From: Rhynchopus sp. YZ270_cl-10
Lineage: Eukaryota > Euglenozoa > Diplonemea > Diplonemida > Diplonemidae
Assembly (NCBI GenBank): GCA_964035575.1
Contig: OZ037900.1
Span: 62,001 to 126,000, forward strand
Direction of reading: 5' to 3'
DNA length: 64,000 bases
Shown here one piece after another: positions 32,169-44,300 of this stretch. Within the stretch, counting starts at the first letter, position 1, and each line of letters begins with the position of its first letter. A program made the position numbers and the translations under genes. Under the pieces are notes generated by a model that did not search any database, was not told where the DNA came from, and saw only the letters and a program-made list of their open reading frames with translations.

Positions 32169-32621
32169 TTTGTCAAGGAAACCAAACTTTTTGTCACGGA
32201 AAAAGTCGTGACAGGGCACTGGGTACTGGGTACACTGTGTACAAGGATAAAAGTCGTGAAAGAGCAACCACAGCTCCACATGACAAACACAAAAGTGTCC
32301 AGTCACGTGGGGCATTCATGCACTGAGGAGATAATGATCCAACAATTTACAAGAAAGATTACTTAACCTACTGCTGGAAGTTGCCAGGTCGTAGTAACAC
32401 ACAAAGTGTGCCTCCGTTCGGGAATACCGGATATTCTAGAGACCAAAAAGGCCTCTTCCGCTAGTCAAGGTATAACCGAATGAACGGCCCAAGACCCCCG
32501 TGGAGAAGTTAAATGTTGTAATGCTATCAAGTACAAACTGCGACCACTGTCTTACCCTCCTCAATGCATGGTGGAAGATGTCTTTGACAACAAATATCCT
32601 GTACCCAGGTACCCATATTCC

Positions 32622-32790
32622 CAGACCCACGCAGTACCACGTCGCAGTACTACGCAAAATTTACCACCAGACCCTGTCTTCGTGCACCTTAAGTACGTAA
32701 GTCTGGTTCCCAGACCCACGCAGTGGCACATGACCGCAAGTGTGAGTGACCCACAGAGGGATACGCAAAATTTACCACCAGACCCTGTCT
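32622..32790. repeat. Two direct repeats of about 60-80 bp
   Basis: Each begins CCCAGACCCACGCAGT and ends ACGCAAAATTTACCACCAGA followed by CCCTGTCTTC; the spacers differ. They lie inside the 31908-33165 element. Confidence 0.75.
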
Positions 32791-32870
32791 TCTGAATGTC
32801 ACACGTACATTTTTTTGAACACTTTTCGCGATAACACGTACATATTTCGCTAAAAAACGGGGTGCTCGCA

Positions 32871-33002
32871 ACCGCGTTCTAGACCCCTACAGATGCTCAA
32901 AAGTGCCAAATTTTGCTTTGAATGGCCTCAAATCGTCGAAATTAGCCATTTTTGGGGCCCAAAAAAAAAAATTCGAGGGTCTAGGTATGGAGAGCGAGCA
33001 CC
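32871..33002. mobile_element. 132-bp MITE nested in a larger element
   Basis: GGTGCTCGC...GTTCTAGACCC at the left pairs with GGGTCTAG...GCGAGCACC at the right. A related sequence (CGTTTTAGACCCCTAG ... GAGTCTAG...GGCGCACC) occurs at about 29850-29985 in another element. Confidence 0.65.
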
Positions 33003-33468
33003 TTAGAAGAAGGAAACACGTACATTTTTGTTCGCGATAACACGTATACTTTTTTGACCACTTTTCGCGATAACACGTACACTTTTTCGCGATAACACGT
33101 ATACTTTTTGTGTACGTGTTATCGCAAATGGAAACAAAAAGTATACGTGTTATCGCAATTTGCCCTTTATTTTTTTATTTGGGGACTTTCCTCGCTTCTT
33201 AGTGATGTGGTAGCTCCACGAGGGTTCTTCTTCTTCTCTTTTTCGTAACTAGTGGTTTGTTTGGACTAGCCGCGTCTTTCCCCCCAGAGTAGTGCCTTAT
33301 TTATTCAGCATCAGTGATGAATACCGTTGCTGTACATTTTTTTTGTTTTTTTTTTTTTATCGATTCGACAATACCCCCTCTCCCCTCAACATAGATCTAT
33401 TAAAATAAAAATTTGCAGTTTTTTTGCACTACAGACCGAACACCCGCACACATACCACCTCCCCTACC

Positions 33469-33648
33469 TAGTGTTGGTTTAGTACAGCGCCCCAAAAGTT
33501 TAGTACAGGTTTAATACAAGTTTAATACAGTTTAGTACCGTTTAGTACAGTTTAGTACAGTTTAGTACAGTTTAGTACAGTTTAGTACAGTTTAGTACAG
33601 TTTAGTACACCTGTTTTAAACACCCTTGTATTAAACCTGCCAACACTG
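33469..33648. mobile_element. 180-bp hAT-like element with TTTAGTACAG array
   Basis: The ends are TAGTGTTGG and CCAACACTG. A perfect 8-bp duplication, CCCCTACC, flanks it (33461-33468 and 33649-33656). The interior is mostly tandem TTTAGTACAG (about seven units). A shorter copy sits at 23741-23800. Confidence 0.8.
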
Positions 33649-33872
33649 CCCCTACCACCATACCCCCCTTGAAAAGAACACTCATGCTTGGTCAACCATT
33701 TAAGATAATACAAAGATACTGCAATGTACCTTGGCTGCTAGGGAATATACACCTTTGTTGTGGTTATGTTGACAATCACAAGGCCGAAGCCTTTGTTGGT
33801 ATAGTCAGAGTTTATCCCGTTTTGGGGTTGACACCGACACTCAAAAATGACCAAAAAAAAAAAAAATGTCGC

Positions 33873-35762
33873 TTACTTTTTGACACTGAATGCGCGGACC
33901 AGCTTGTGTCGCGGCTGTGCTGCAGGCTTGGTGGTCTTTGTGTGCGAGTTGATGTTGATGTTGTTTTGCGGGAAGATGTGCATGGGGAGCTTTGGGATCA
34001 CAGGCTTTTCGCGCACCTCTCCTCCGCTTCCCGCTGCTGTTCCTCCTCCTGCTCCTCCTGCTGCCCCTGTCGTGCCCGCTGCTGCTGCTGCAGCATGCGA
34101 AGGTGTGGCGTACGAAGAGTGCGACAGCGACGACGGCGACTCAGCATTGTCCTTCCCCCCATTGCTCAGGTACACCCCTCTCGCGGCTGCGTCGAGGAAC
34201 GGCGGCGGCGACACCGCAACAGAGAGCTTCTTGTGTGTCGGGGCAAGGTGGTCTGCAGGTGTGAAGGAGAGCTTGCGCTCTGGACAGCTCTCGTTTTCGA
34301 GCTTTGTGGGTCGCGGTACAGACTGCAAGGGGGGTGAGATGGTGTGTGGATATGCGAATGGGATGTGTCATAATCGATAAAGTAAGGAACGAAAATTAAG
34401 GAATTTTTTTAAAATTGCGGAGACATCCGCTTCGCATACGATCGCATGATAGTGGGTATTTGTGGTTGACGCGATTAAAGAAGCAAATGATGAATTTGCA
34501 ACATTTGGGGGTGAGCGGAGCGAAGGCCTGCATACCTCTGCTGTGGTGTTGCGTGAGAAGCGCAGCTTCGACGGCGAGCGCACAGCCGCACCTACTGTGT
34601 CTGGCGACGCATTCGAAAGCGTTGCAGGTCTATTGAGTGTGTGGGAGTTCGAGTTGCTGTGGTTGGTGTTCGTGTTCGCGATGGTTTTGTACACAGTCTG
34701 CTTGCGCCCGTCTGCACTGTAGCGGACGAGCAGCACCTTCAGGTCCTGTAGTGGGTTTGTGAAAGCATTGTGGCTACAAAGGAACTTTTTTTGACCTAAA
34801 AACAGTGTTTTGACAACCCTAGGATGCAAAGAAAAAGAAAAGTTGAAAGATACGCCTTACGTGCACACATGCTCTCTTTCTCGCTCTCTTGCGCGTTTCT
34901 GCAGCCAAACTGTCGGTTCATACCTCGTCAACCTGCGTGACGGAGGTGCGCAGCAGGTCCTCAGGTGTGTAGACGGTAGCAGCGTTGGCCTCGACAATGA
35001 CGTCGCCTACTTCGATGCCCGACGACGCTGCTGTGCTGTTGGGGAAGAGTGCTGCCACACGTGCCCCTATCGTCGCGTCGTCGATGGCGTCGATGCCCAG
35101 CGCAGGGATGCTCACAGGCGCGCCCACGACACTGGCGGCAGCGTGCTGCTTGCGGAGGAGGGTGAGCTGCTCGTGTGCGTGGCGGTACTTCTCACGCCAC
35201 GCGTCGCTCGTCTTCCGCTCCTCCAGGCACACATCCGACGTCCGCTCCACAAGGTCCCGCAGGCGCTCGATTTCCAGCGACGCGCTCTCCTGACGCTCGC
35301 GGAACTCGCCAAAGTGCCGCCGCAGCAACGCCAACGCGTTGTTCATGTTGCTTGCCTCACGCACGCGCTTCCCGTCCTCAAGCTTCACTAAGTCCTCCTC
35401 GAGCTCGACCAGCTCGTCGTCGATAGAGTGCTGCAGAGTAAAGATGGATAGATGGTTGGCGTGTGGTGTGGTGTGGTGGCATACCCGTTGCACCTTGAGG
35501 CGTGCAACTTTCCGCTTCAGGAGAAGCGTTTCGTGGCTTTCGTCGTGCAGGTTGACCATTTCGCAGTCCTGTATTGTGTGTTGTGTGTTGTGTGTGGTGT
35601 TGGATGCCTTGTGAGGGTAATTCTTGCGCAGAACATAGCCCTTAAAAGTGTCGTGTGTGGTGTGGTTGTCTCCAAAAAGGAAAGCAGGATAGGGGAACAT
35701 ACATCACTCTCACCTGCACTGGACATGAGTTGGATGATTTCATCGCAGAACACCTTTGTCAT
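33873..35762 (-). CDS. Coiled-coil/PDZ-domain protein, five exons
   Basis: Spliced product of 468 residues from exons 35762-35703, 35568-35485, 35430-34924, 34745-34440 and 34322-33873. All junctions are phase 0, and donors are GTATGT/C/A. Residues about 50-145 are a charged coiled coil (LVELEEDLVKLEDGKRVREA onward). A PDZ domain at about 155-235 is split by intron 3: LGIDAIDDATIGARVAALFP, then SGIEVGDVIVEANAATVYTP, then LKVLLVRYSADGRKQTVY. The C-terminal 200 residues are low complexity, rich in Ser/Asn/Ala, ending HKLVRAFSVKK. PDZ domains bind C-terminal peptides, so a scaffold role is likely; the partner is unknown. The end-to-end frame agreement makes the exon model strong. Confidence 0.85.
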
Positions 35763-36323
35763 AGTGCTGCCTTTGCGTGGGCTAGGCCGAGCTACAAAAC
35801 AGCCACCCCACAGGCGAACAGAGTTTGGTGTACTGAGGGTTCTGTTTTAGTGCTGTGTGTCTTTTTGTGTTGTGTGGTCGTTCTTTTTTTCTTCTCTGCA
35901 GAGTGGATAGTGTTTTTGTTACATTTTGTGCAATGTGTTCCAATGGGAAAGTACCCAAACAAAAAAGGGGGGCATTTCTTTTCTTACTTAACTCTCCCCT
36001 CTGTCCTCCCCTCCCCTCCCCAGTGTAAATGCACCACTGTGCACCGCTTGGCACAACGTGTTTTTGCACACGCGTCTGCGTATCACTTCTGCACCGGCTA
36101 CGCCCTGCGTGCCCCCCTACTCCACAGGCATTATTCATTGTCTCCCGACAAACCGTCTTCTATTCTCCCCTCTTCTGCACAATCTGAGAACGATCACCAC
36201 TCTTCTGTTAGTATTCAAACCATATCTAGCCATACGCTACTTACTTGAGAGTACGAGAGTTTTTAGGATCCCAGACATGCCGGGCTCGAGAGCCTTCCAC
36301 GCCATAAGAACCTCGTTGTGCAA
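35763..36323. other. Intergenic, nothing recognised
   Basis: GT-rich and C-rich stretches, with no gene, element or RNA signature that I can support. Confidence 0.5.
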
Positions 36324-37466
36324 TCAGCACTCCGGCTTCGGTACAAAGTTTTTAATTTGCTCCGCATTGAGACGCTTCGGCCCTGCGATGCCTGCAAAGG
36401 TCTGCAGCTTGAGGTTGATGTCACTCAGGATGTCGTCCGCACGCACCTCTTCCGCTTCGTGGACCGTGCCCCAGAGCGCGACTCCGCCACGTGGATCTGC
36501 CCAGGGGAGTGCGAAGGCGGCACCACTTCGGTGCTGGGGGAGGACCAGCGGCTCTGTGAGTTCGACCGTTTCAAGCAGACTGCGGCCGACTGCCTTCAAC
36601 CCATCGACGTTCGTGGCGTAGCGTCCGTCCCGCCCCTTAGCAATCGCATGCGAGGTGATGCCCCCACCTCCCCGCGATATCCACAACAGCAACGTCCCCG
36701 GTGTGTCCCCATACGTCACACAGTGCGCACCCACCTCCGCGCCGTGCAGGGTCTGCTCCACAAAGAAGCGGTTTTCGAAGAGCCCCAGCGAGAGCACCTC
36801 GCTCACCTCTGTGAGCGGGTGGCGTTGCGACGCCGTTGTGGGCGGCGCAACGCCGAACACTGCAAAGAAATGCGCTGCATCGTACGTCGAGACATGCGTT
36901 GTAAGGCCGGTGTTCGTCGCAAGCGAGAGCACCGCTCGCTCTGGGTCCTGATGCAGAAGATGCGGCAGGAAGCATCCAACCGACAGCCCCCACGCATGAA
37001 TAAAGTGATCCGCCTGCGCAAACGGCTGCAATCCAAAGTGTTGAACCCACCAAGCACGATACGTTGCGCCAAGCGCTGCAAGAGGGAGCAACGGGTCTGA
37101 CCCAGAGAGCAGCAACTTGACGTGCGCAAGGAGAGGCTCGACCATAGGCAGCATGAGAACACTGGACGCCATGACCGAGATGCGGCGGGCCACCACAGCA
37201 AGCACCCCACCACGTGTCTCGCAGCGTTTGGACATGGCAGCCGCCTCCTGCCTAAGGTGCACCACAGCGTCGATCCCGACACGCACCTGGCGTCGTGTGT
37301 GCGTGCTCTCATTCTGCCGTGCAATGAGCCCCGCGAGCGCCCGGCGGTCACCCCGGGCAACCTTATGCTTGCGCACCAAGTCGTCTAGGAGCTCGCAGCT
37401 TCCCTTTAGTGGGTATGGGGTAGTGGTGGTGGTGGTGTCTGCAGCATCGCTTTCGTTTGCCGCCAT
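36324..37466 (-). CDS. Unknown protein, possibly membrane-associated
   Basis: 380 residues, intronless, starting MAANESDAADTTTTTTPYPL. Not recognised. An Arg-rich helical region (LAGLIARQNESTHTRRQVRV) precedes a hydrophobic stretch around VMASSVLMLPMVEPLLAHVK and another around LLPLAALGATYRAWWV. The C-terminal half is globular in composition, with SRGGGGITSHAIAKGRDGRY and a final charged region. Codon composition matches neighbouring genes and there are no frame breaks, so it is very likely real. I assign no function. Confidence 0.8.
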   Translation of the reverse strand: MAANESDAADTTTTTTPYPLKGSCELLDDLVRKHKVARGDRRALAGLIARQNESTHTRRQVRVGIDAVVHLRQEAAAMSKRCETRGGVLAVVARRISVMASSVLMLPMVEPLLAHVKLLLSGSDPLLPLAALGATYRAWWVQHFGLQPFAQADHFIHAWGLSVGCFLPHLLHQDPERAVLSLATNTGLTTHVSTYDAAHFFAVFGVAPPTTASQRHPLTEVSEVLSLGLFENRFFVEQTLHGAEVGAHCVTYGDTPGTLLLWISRGGGGITSHAIAKGRDGRYATNVDGLKAVGRSLLETVELTEPLVLPQHRSGAAFALPWADPRGGVALWGTVHEAEEVRADDILSDINLKLQTFAGIAGPKRLNAEQIKNFVPKPEC

Positions 37467-38347
37467 TTTGTAGTTCGGAAAAAGGAAAAGGGGAAGAGAG
37501 GGGTGGCAAGTTATGGCATCGTTTTTTTGGGGTGTAAATGTGAACCCGAAGGGTTTCTGTGTTGTATGAGAGAGTTAATGGAGGGTTACAGCCGGATCTG
37601 GCGAACACTCGTGTGGTGCCAGGAAGAGTGCTTGTGCAAAAAATGGTGGGGTGGGGGGAGGAACTGTATTTTTCTCGTTCATAGATATTTACCTCCACAG
37701 GTAAAGGAGGTGATAAAAAAACGGCGTCTAAAGTTTGCTCTAAAAAGGGTGCTATTGTCCACGTGGAGTGGGATACGTAAAACAGAGTAAAAAAACAGTA
37801 AAAACAACAAAAACGTGATAGGGCGGATGGACCCTCACACAAAGGGTCTGTATTTTTGAAAGCAAGGGTGCAAATGTGTGCAGCCTGAAGTGTCTAAGGA
37901 AAGTTGCACAATAAAATGTGTCGAAAATGATGTGTACAAAGGTACACACGTACACATCCTCAAAAACGTCTAAAAAAAGGGAATCGGTTTGAAAAATAAA
38001 TATTTGCACATTGCACATTGCACAAAAAAAAAAGAAAAACTGGTACAGCGTATCTAAACGTTTTCTTTTATTCTTCTTTTTTTTACTTTTTGGGAACACA
38101 GGCACAAAAAATCCCCTTTTTTTCGGGGTATTTTGCTTCCACAACACAGGATTCAAAACACCCATTCATTTGTTCTATCTATTTCCCTGGGGGTGCTACG
38201 AAGACGTTTTTTCCGTGTAAAGAGCCGCGAAAGCCAAAGGGCCTTATTATTATTTTGCTAGCCACAAAAGATTCCAGGACAAAATAAAGCGCAGTTGGAC
38301 ACACAAAACACTCAAGAAGGATGTTTCCCCACACGCTATTCCTTCCC
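37467..38347. other. Intergenic, nothing recognised
   Basis: AT-rich with A runs; nothing supported on either strand. Confidence 0.5.
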
Positions 38348-41300
38348 TCACCCTGGTGGCTGCAGGCGGAGCAGCTCCTCACGCACACGGAACATGCGCT
38401 CTGAGAGCCTCCGCTGTCGCGACGGTGAGGCATTCTGCTCACGCTGCAGCTGCTGCTGCAGGTCCACCAGCTTCACCACAAGCGAGCGTACGTGGTCAAA
38501 CGACGCCTGTATCGCGTCCACATCACGGCTTTCACCCTGCGGCGCACGCACCCTCGGTGATGGAAACCTTCCTGCCCCACTGCGACCACTCGGAGACACA
38601 CGCCCCGGCACAGCGTAGCCGCCCTGTGGACGTGCTGGGGACAGACCACGTCCTGAGCCTGTTCTGTCAGATGCAAGCGTGCCCTGACCTTTTTGCAGGA
38701 AGCGGCCTGAAGAGGGCCGGCTGTGAGGGGAGAGTTGGAAAGGGGGAAGAAACGTTGCTAAAGAAACCAAAAAAACGGGGTTTGGTGGTAGGCGGTGGTG
38801 GTGGTGGGTGGGATAGATACCTTGCAGACCTGCCTGTGCTGCCTGCACGCATGAGAGGGCTGCGACTGCGGCTTCTGCTTTGGGAGCACCGTGTGTCGCC
38901 ACGGTGTCGTGGGGTGGGTGTGTCGTCTGTGGTGTGAATGGTAAGTGGACGCAATGTGAAGACTTTGTTATAATCCGAAGAACGAATTTTCCGTTCGCCA
39001 CTGGGTGATGATGGTCTTGGTGTGTTCGTATCACAACGGGACACCTACAACATACCAAACTGCGACGACAGCAGCTCCTTCGGTGTCCCATAGCGCGGCT
39101 CTGACGGCGGGAAGCGGTGAAGCGAACGTGGCTCGCGGTATGCAGACTGGTAGAGCGGTGTGCTGTTGTGCTCGTCTGTATCGTAGCTGTCGCCTTTGTA
39201 CACAGAGGGCGGCTGGTGGTAGTGCTGCTGCTGCTGCTGCTGTGGGTGGTGATGTGGCTGGTGGTGCGATTGGTGCTGCTGCACCTCCACTGGGCGCCGT
39301 GCCCCATCCGCAGTGTCGTCTGCCAGCACACCAAGTGCCCCACGCTGCACCTCCCCCAGGTAGGAGTCCTGCTGCGTCTCCTCCTGACGCTCGATGACTG
39401 AGATCGACTCTTCTATCGCACGCCGTGCTGCCTGCGACTGTGCGGCAGAGGAGGCGACAGCGTGCTGTAGTGGTGAAGTGTTGAAGTGACTTTTGGTGAA
39501 GCCTTTAACCGCAAACCGTGCCTTTGTAATTCCCAAATCACACAACCTAAAAGGGAAGAACATCAAAAGAGCAGAGCCGTGAGATGGCCTATAATATAGA
39601 GATCCTGGGGCATACCATTAGAGCCTCTGTGAGCCCGTCGCTGTCCTCGTCAGCCTCGTGTTGGATGCTTGGCTTTGTGTTTGCACCTCGCTGTGGTTGC
39701 TCTCTGTGCTGCACGCCCTGCACTGCGTGCGCTGTGTTGTGTGTGTTGCTGTTCGAGAACGACGACGAACGCGACACGGCACGCACATCCTCAATGTGCA
39801 CGACCTCCACAGGGGAAGGGGCACGTGCACCACTGCTGCGGTCCACGACACCTCCTGGCTGATCTGCGTACTGCGGCTGGTGTTGTTCTTGGTGCTGGGG
39901 TTGATGCTGTTGTTGTTGTTGTTGTTGTTGTTGTTGGTGCTGCTGCAGCTGCTGCTGTTGGAACAGCTTCTGCTGCTGCTGATGATACGGCAACGGTGGC
40001 GTCACCAGCGGCAGGTACGGCCTAGGTCCCCTCGTAGGCGACAGACTGCGGTGCGGCGGCTCCTGCAGCGCACTGCCCTCTGCACCCGGCACCTGCTGGT
40101 GCTGCTGGAGGGGATGGAGTGGGTGCGCACCACCACCATGCATAGGGGTGCTCTGCACAGTGCCTGGGGAGGTGAACTGCCGCAGCTTTTCGATGATCGC
40201 AGCCTTTTCCTCTTCATACGTCAGTGGCGCTGCTGTGGCGGGCGCACTGTCACCTCCCCCATAGTTCCCAAACTGCTCCGCACCTTCCTCCTCTTTGCCC
40301 GGCCCCTCCGACACAGCAGTACTCAGGTACGAGCCCGAGCGTGGTTTGTTTCGCGCTTTGAACGGATTTCTCTCCTCTTGCTCCTGCCCCTGTGTGTCAC
40401 CTCTCTGGTCCTCTCTGGGTTCCGGGACACTCCGGATGTTCACGGTAAAGGGCGTGTTAGCAGTGCTGTGTCCTGTGTGCGAGGGGGGTGGGTCCTGCGG
40501 CTGGTGCAACTGCTGCTCATGAGAGTACAAGGTGGGTCTGCTGCTGGCAGCGGAGGGGGAACGAGCCCGCTCGTGTGTTGTGCTGTGTGCAGACTGTGCA
40601 CGCAACGCGAGCGGCTGTGGCTGGTGTGTGTGCGTCGCACCCTCCGGCGCAAGCAGCACCTTGTCGCGCGTGCACCGGTAGTGCTCCTCCTCCTCCATCA
40701 GCTCCAGAAACCGGTTGATGTCCGGCTGCTGCTGCTGCTGCTGCCGTGAGTTGCGTTCCTGAAAGGGCACAAAGTACTTCTCATACGCCTGGCGGATCTC
40801 TCTGTGGGTTGAGGGGAATAGAAATAAACAAAAAGTGCGCAGCGACAATGCATGAACTTCAGGCAACGGAGACTGGAGACTCAAGCAAGTCTGCCAGAAT
40901 GTACAGAGAGGGTGCACAAAGAGGGTGTGCTGTGCTAAAGTTGACAAAAAAAAACAACATACTTCCGCTGCAATGCATTCGACACCGGCACAGTGATCTG
41001 GAAGAGCTGTGCACGTGCCTCACGTTCTTCGCGCACAGCATCGCGTCTCCCCATGCGCTCGAGGTCCTGCAGCTTGTGCACACCACGGCCGGAGTAGAAC
41101 TGCTCCATCAAACGTTCGCGCGCAAGACGCTCACGACGTTCGATACGCAGCATGCTCTCCGCTAGCATCGTGTACGCAGCTCTGTTGGGAGGGGGGGCAT
41201 TTTGTGTAGTACTTTCCCCCCAGCTTTCATACCTCATCTTCAACGCCTGCAGGATCGTGCACCTCCGGTGGAACTCCTCCAGCACAGTGTGTGTACGCCC

Positions 41301-44300
41301 GAGCCCCTCGCTGTGGTGCAGATGCAGCAGCGCCGTGATGTAGGCCTGCTTGTGTTCAAGCTGCCGCCGCTGCATCCACTCACTCTGCTGCAGCTGCGTG
41401 GTTGAGGACAGAAGCGCGACAGATGCGATGGCTGCGTCACCACTACCTCCACCATCACCCCCACCCTTCTCCTCAGCCACACCCCCACCTTCACGGTACA
41501 CACCGGGCAACGGCTTCAACAGCGCTGCCTTGCGCCGCTCTCTCTCCTCCTCCGACAACATGCTGGCATTCTGTGTGTTCTTTGCAAAGGCACTTTGCTG
41601 TGCTCCTGACCTCCCCGGCGGTGATACCGCCCCTACTGATATGGGTGCATCACCACCACCTGCCGCTATGAGATCTATGTAGAAATGCTTCAACTGACGT
41701 AGCACTAATGGGATGTTCACCTCCGCCTCGGAGCCTGGGGTGCGCACATTGAATGTGTCCAGAGAGAGCACCCATGAGGTAGGGCTTTCGACTGTACCTA
41801 GGGTTGCCATGACCTCTGTGGTTTCTTTGATGCACCGCGACACCCATGTGGTGCCATCCTCTGAACGTTGGTACATTTGCCGGACAAACTGACTGCCTGA
41901 CTCATTCAGAGCAGAATGCGTGATCGGATCTGAGTTCATCCCCCATACTGCGGACATATCGTAGACACATGGTGCTTCGGTGTGGTCGACGGAGAGGCGG
42001 CGGCCTTCTGCGTGGACCAGAGGGGAGTAGCCGCCGCCAAAGCGCGCGACGACTTCGTCTGCGATGAAGCGGCCGGAGACGTGGCGTGTGACGGAGGTGA
42101 TGGAGTCGATGGCGGAGGCGACGATGCTTGGCGCTGCGGTGGAGATGAGCATGTCCACGAGGGCTTGCCGCATGGGGATTGAGTCGCTCTGTGGGTAGTG
42201 GTGGTGCATGTAGAGGAGGTGGAAGACCTCGTGCAGGCTGTTCCGCATGAGGCGGAAGAGGTCGGCGTAGCTGGGAGGGGGTTCTGTTTTCGCCTCTGCT
42301 TCGTAGCGGGCGCGCAGGCTGTCGACGAATTCGCCGCCGCGTTCTCGGTATTGCTCGCTGTTGAGCATGACGTCGAGGTATTTGAGGTGGTCGGGGTTGT
42401 GCCGCATGTAGATCCGCCACGCATCGCGGCGGTGTGCAAGAAATGAAGTGTCGTAGGATTCGTCGAGCTGCCGTTCTATCTCGTTTGGTCGTGCCTTCCA
42501 TTTGCGTGCGAGGGGTTCCACCTCATCCAGGCGGCCTGCGTCGAAGCGTTCAAAGAATGCGGAGAGCTGTTCGCTCAGAGGTGGGCGCACCGTCTCCTCG
42601 AAGCCGTACTTCGCCTCGAGAGCGCCGAAGAGCTCGTCCTCGCGTCCTGCGTACTGGACGAGGAAGTCGTCGACGCGGTTGGTCAGTTCTGGTCGGCATG
42701 TCGTGTAGAGGTCGTGCAGGCGTTCTCGTGTTGCAAACCAATGTGGGCGGTTGTACTTTCCCTCCAAAGAGGCAAGAAGGCCGGAGACACCGTCGCTGCC
42801 GAGGCAGGAGTCTACGAGGGTTTCGGTCTGCGCAGTGCGTTCTGGTGCGTGGCGTGCGTAGAAGCCGCGCACCGCGTCGATGAGGTACTCACGGTCCTGC
42901 AGCTTCTTGCAGCGGTAGCCGCGGCGGACACCGCTGTAGGTTTCGAAGGGGAGGACAGAGATGATGTGTGTCGAGAAGCCTGCCACAGTCGCGTCGTGGC
43001 CACGCTCCCCAGCAGAGGCGAAGAGTGTGCGCACCATGCGGTCGTAGAGATGCCCCGCAAGACTGGCAAGGGCGCCTTCGGTTACTTCGAAGGCAAGTTG
43101 CTGTCCTTCGTCGGTGCTCTGGTGGCGTACCAGTTGCACCAAATATTCGGTGGGTACCTGCAGACACTTTGCCGCCCATTGAACGTGTTCATCGGGGCTG
43201 AGGATGCCGAACAACGTCTGCACCCCGTCCTGAGCGCTCAGGATGACCCAGCGGGCGATGAGGAGGTGCAGGATGGCGCCCAGGACGGACCACACCTGCA
43301 CACCCATGCGGCCGCCTAGCTGGAGAAGGTCGAGAGAGGCGCGCGCGTCAGCGAAGGTGGGTGCGGCGGCGTCGAAGTGGCAGGGTGCCATGATGGCGGT
43401 GAGCGTCTGCTGTGGCGGCAGGCCCAGCTCTGTGACGAGCGCACTCTCGGCAAGCTGGAGGAAGGCAAGGTAGGGACTGCGCACGGCACAGATTTTATCA
43501 TCCTGTGGTGTGAGGGGGTGGACAAAGGGAAGCAGATCTACTGTTTTATATATCATTGCACAACATACCTGCGGCGGGTACGGTATCACAAACCCCGCCA
43601 GCGCGTGGTCCACCGCAATCGGGCGCACCTTGAGGTCTCTCAGATGCCCATCCAGCTCGTGCACCAGCTCCATGGAGTACACCATGCCTGATACGCAGGG
43701 ACGTCCAGGGCTGCTGTAGCAGGTCAGACTCTCCACAAGCGTGACTAACGCGAGTAGTGTCGGGGTACGTGTCTGCCGCAGCGCGACGTCGTCCCTTGCA
43801 GGGATCTTCATGTAATGCTTTGGGATCGCGAAGGCGTCTCTACCTGGCGTTGGATGCGAGACACCTGGCCCTGCAGGCATCAGCACCACACATCTGTCTG
43901 CACTGTAGTCCAACACCGCCTCCGCCAGATCGCAGGTAGGTCCTTGCAGGCCACTTGGCGGGCCTGCCAAGCTCAACACCAACGGAGGTGTGACGGTCAC
44001 CGGCACCTCCCACAACCCATTATGCAGACGGTGCAGAAGCGAGATGAGGATGGCAGGCTCCCACGCTGCTGCAGGCATGGCGGGCAGGTGTGCCAACGTG
44101 GCGAGCGAGGTGAAGGCCTCTGGAGAGAGGTTGCTGAAGGTTGTGGGGACAGGGACCACTGCGCTTTCCTTGACGGCGGTGACGTCGACGCTGCGTTGCG
44201 AGTCGCGGAGAAGCACGCTGCCGTCCGGGGCGTGCCCGAGGACGATGCCGACACACCATCCGTTCTGTGGGTCCTCAAAGAAGGCTGCGCTATTCACAGC

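Larger units (their letters stand above)
31908..33165. mobile_element. 1.26-kb element with long compound inverted repeats
   Basis: The ends, GGG(T/C)AAATTGCGATAACACG and complement, extend inward for about 100 bases as alternating GCGATAACACGTATAC and GCGATAACACGTACAC words. TTTATTTT occurs just outside both ends and may be a duplication, but the context is AT-rich. Inside are the AGGTACCC satellite, two direct repeats and a nested short element. No transposase frame is seen. Confidence 0.6.

Noticed and set aside
31975-32326. Open frames on both strands through the AGGTACCC array
   Set aside because: Products of the 8-bp satellite, which lacks stops in several frames; not proteins.
39905-39965. 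CAG/CTG repeat as a non-coding microsatellite
   Set aside because: It is in frame within exon 4 of the myosin-like gene and encodes poly-Gln interrupted by His and Leu.
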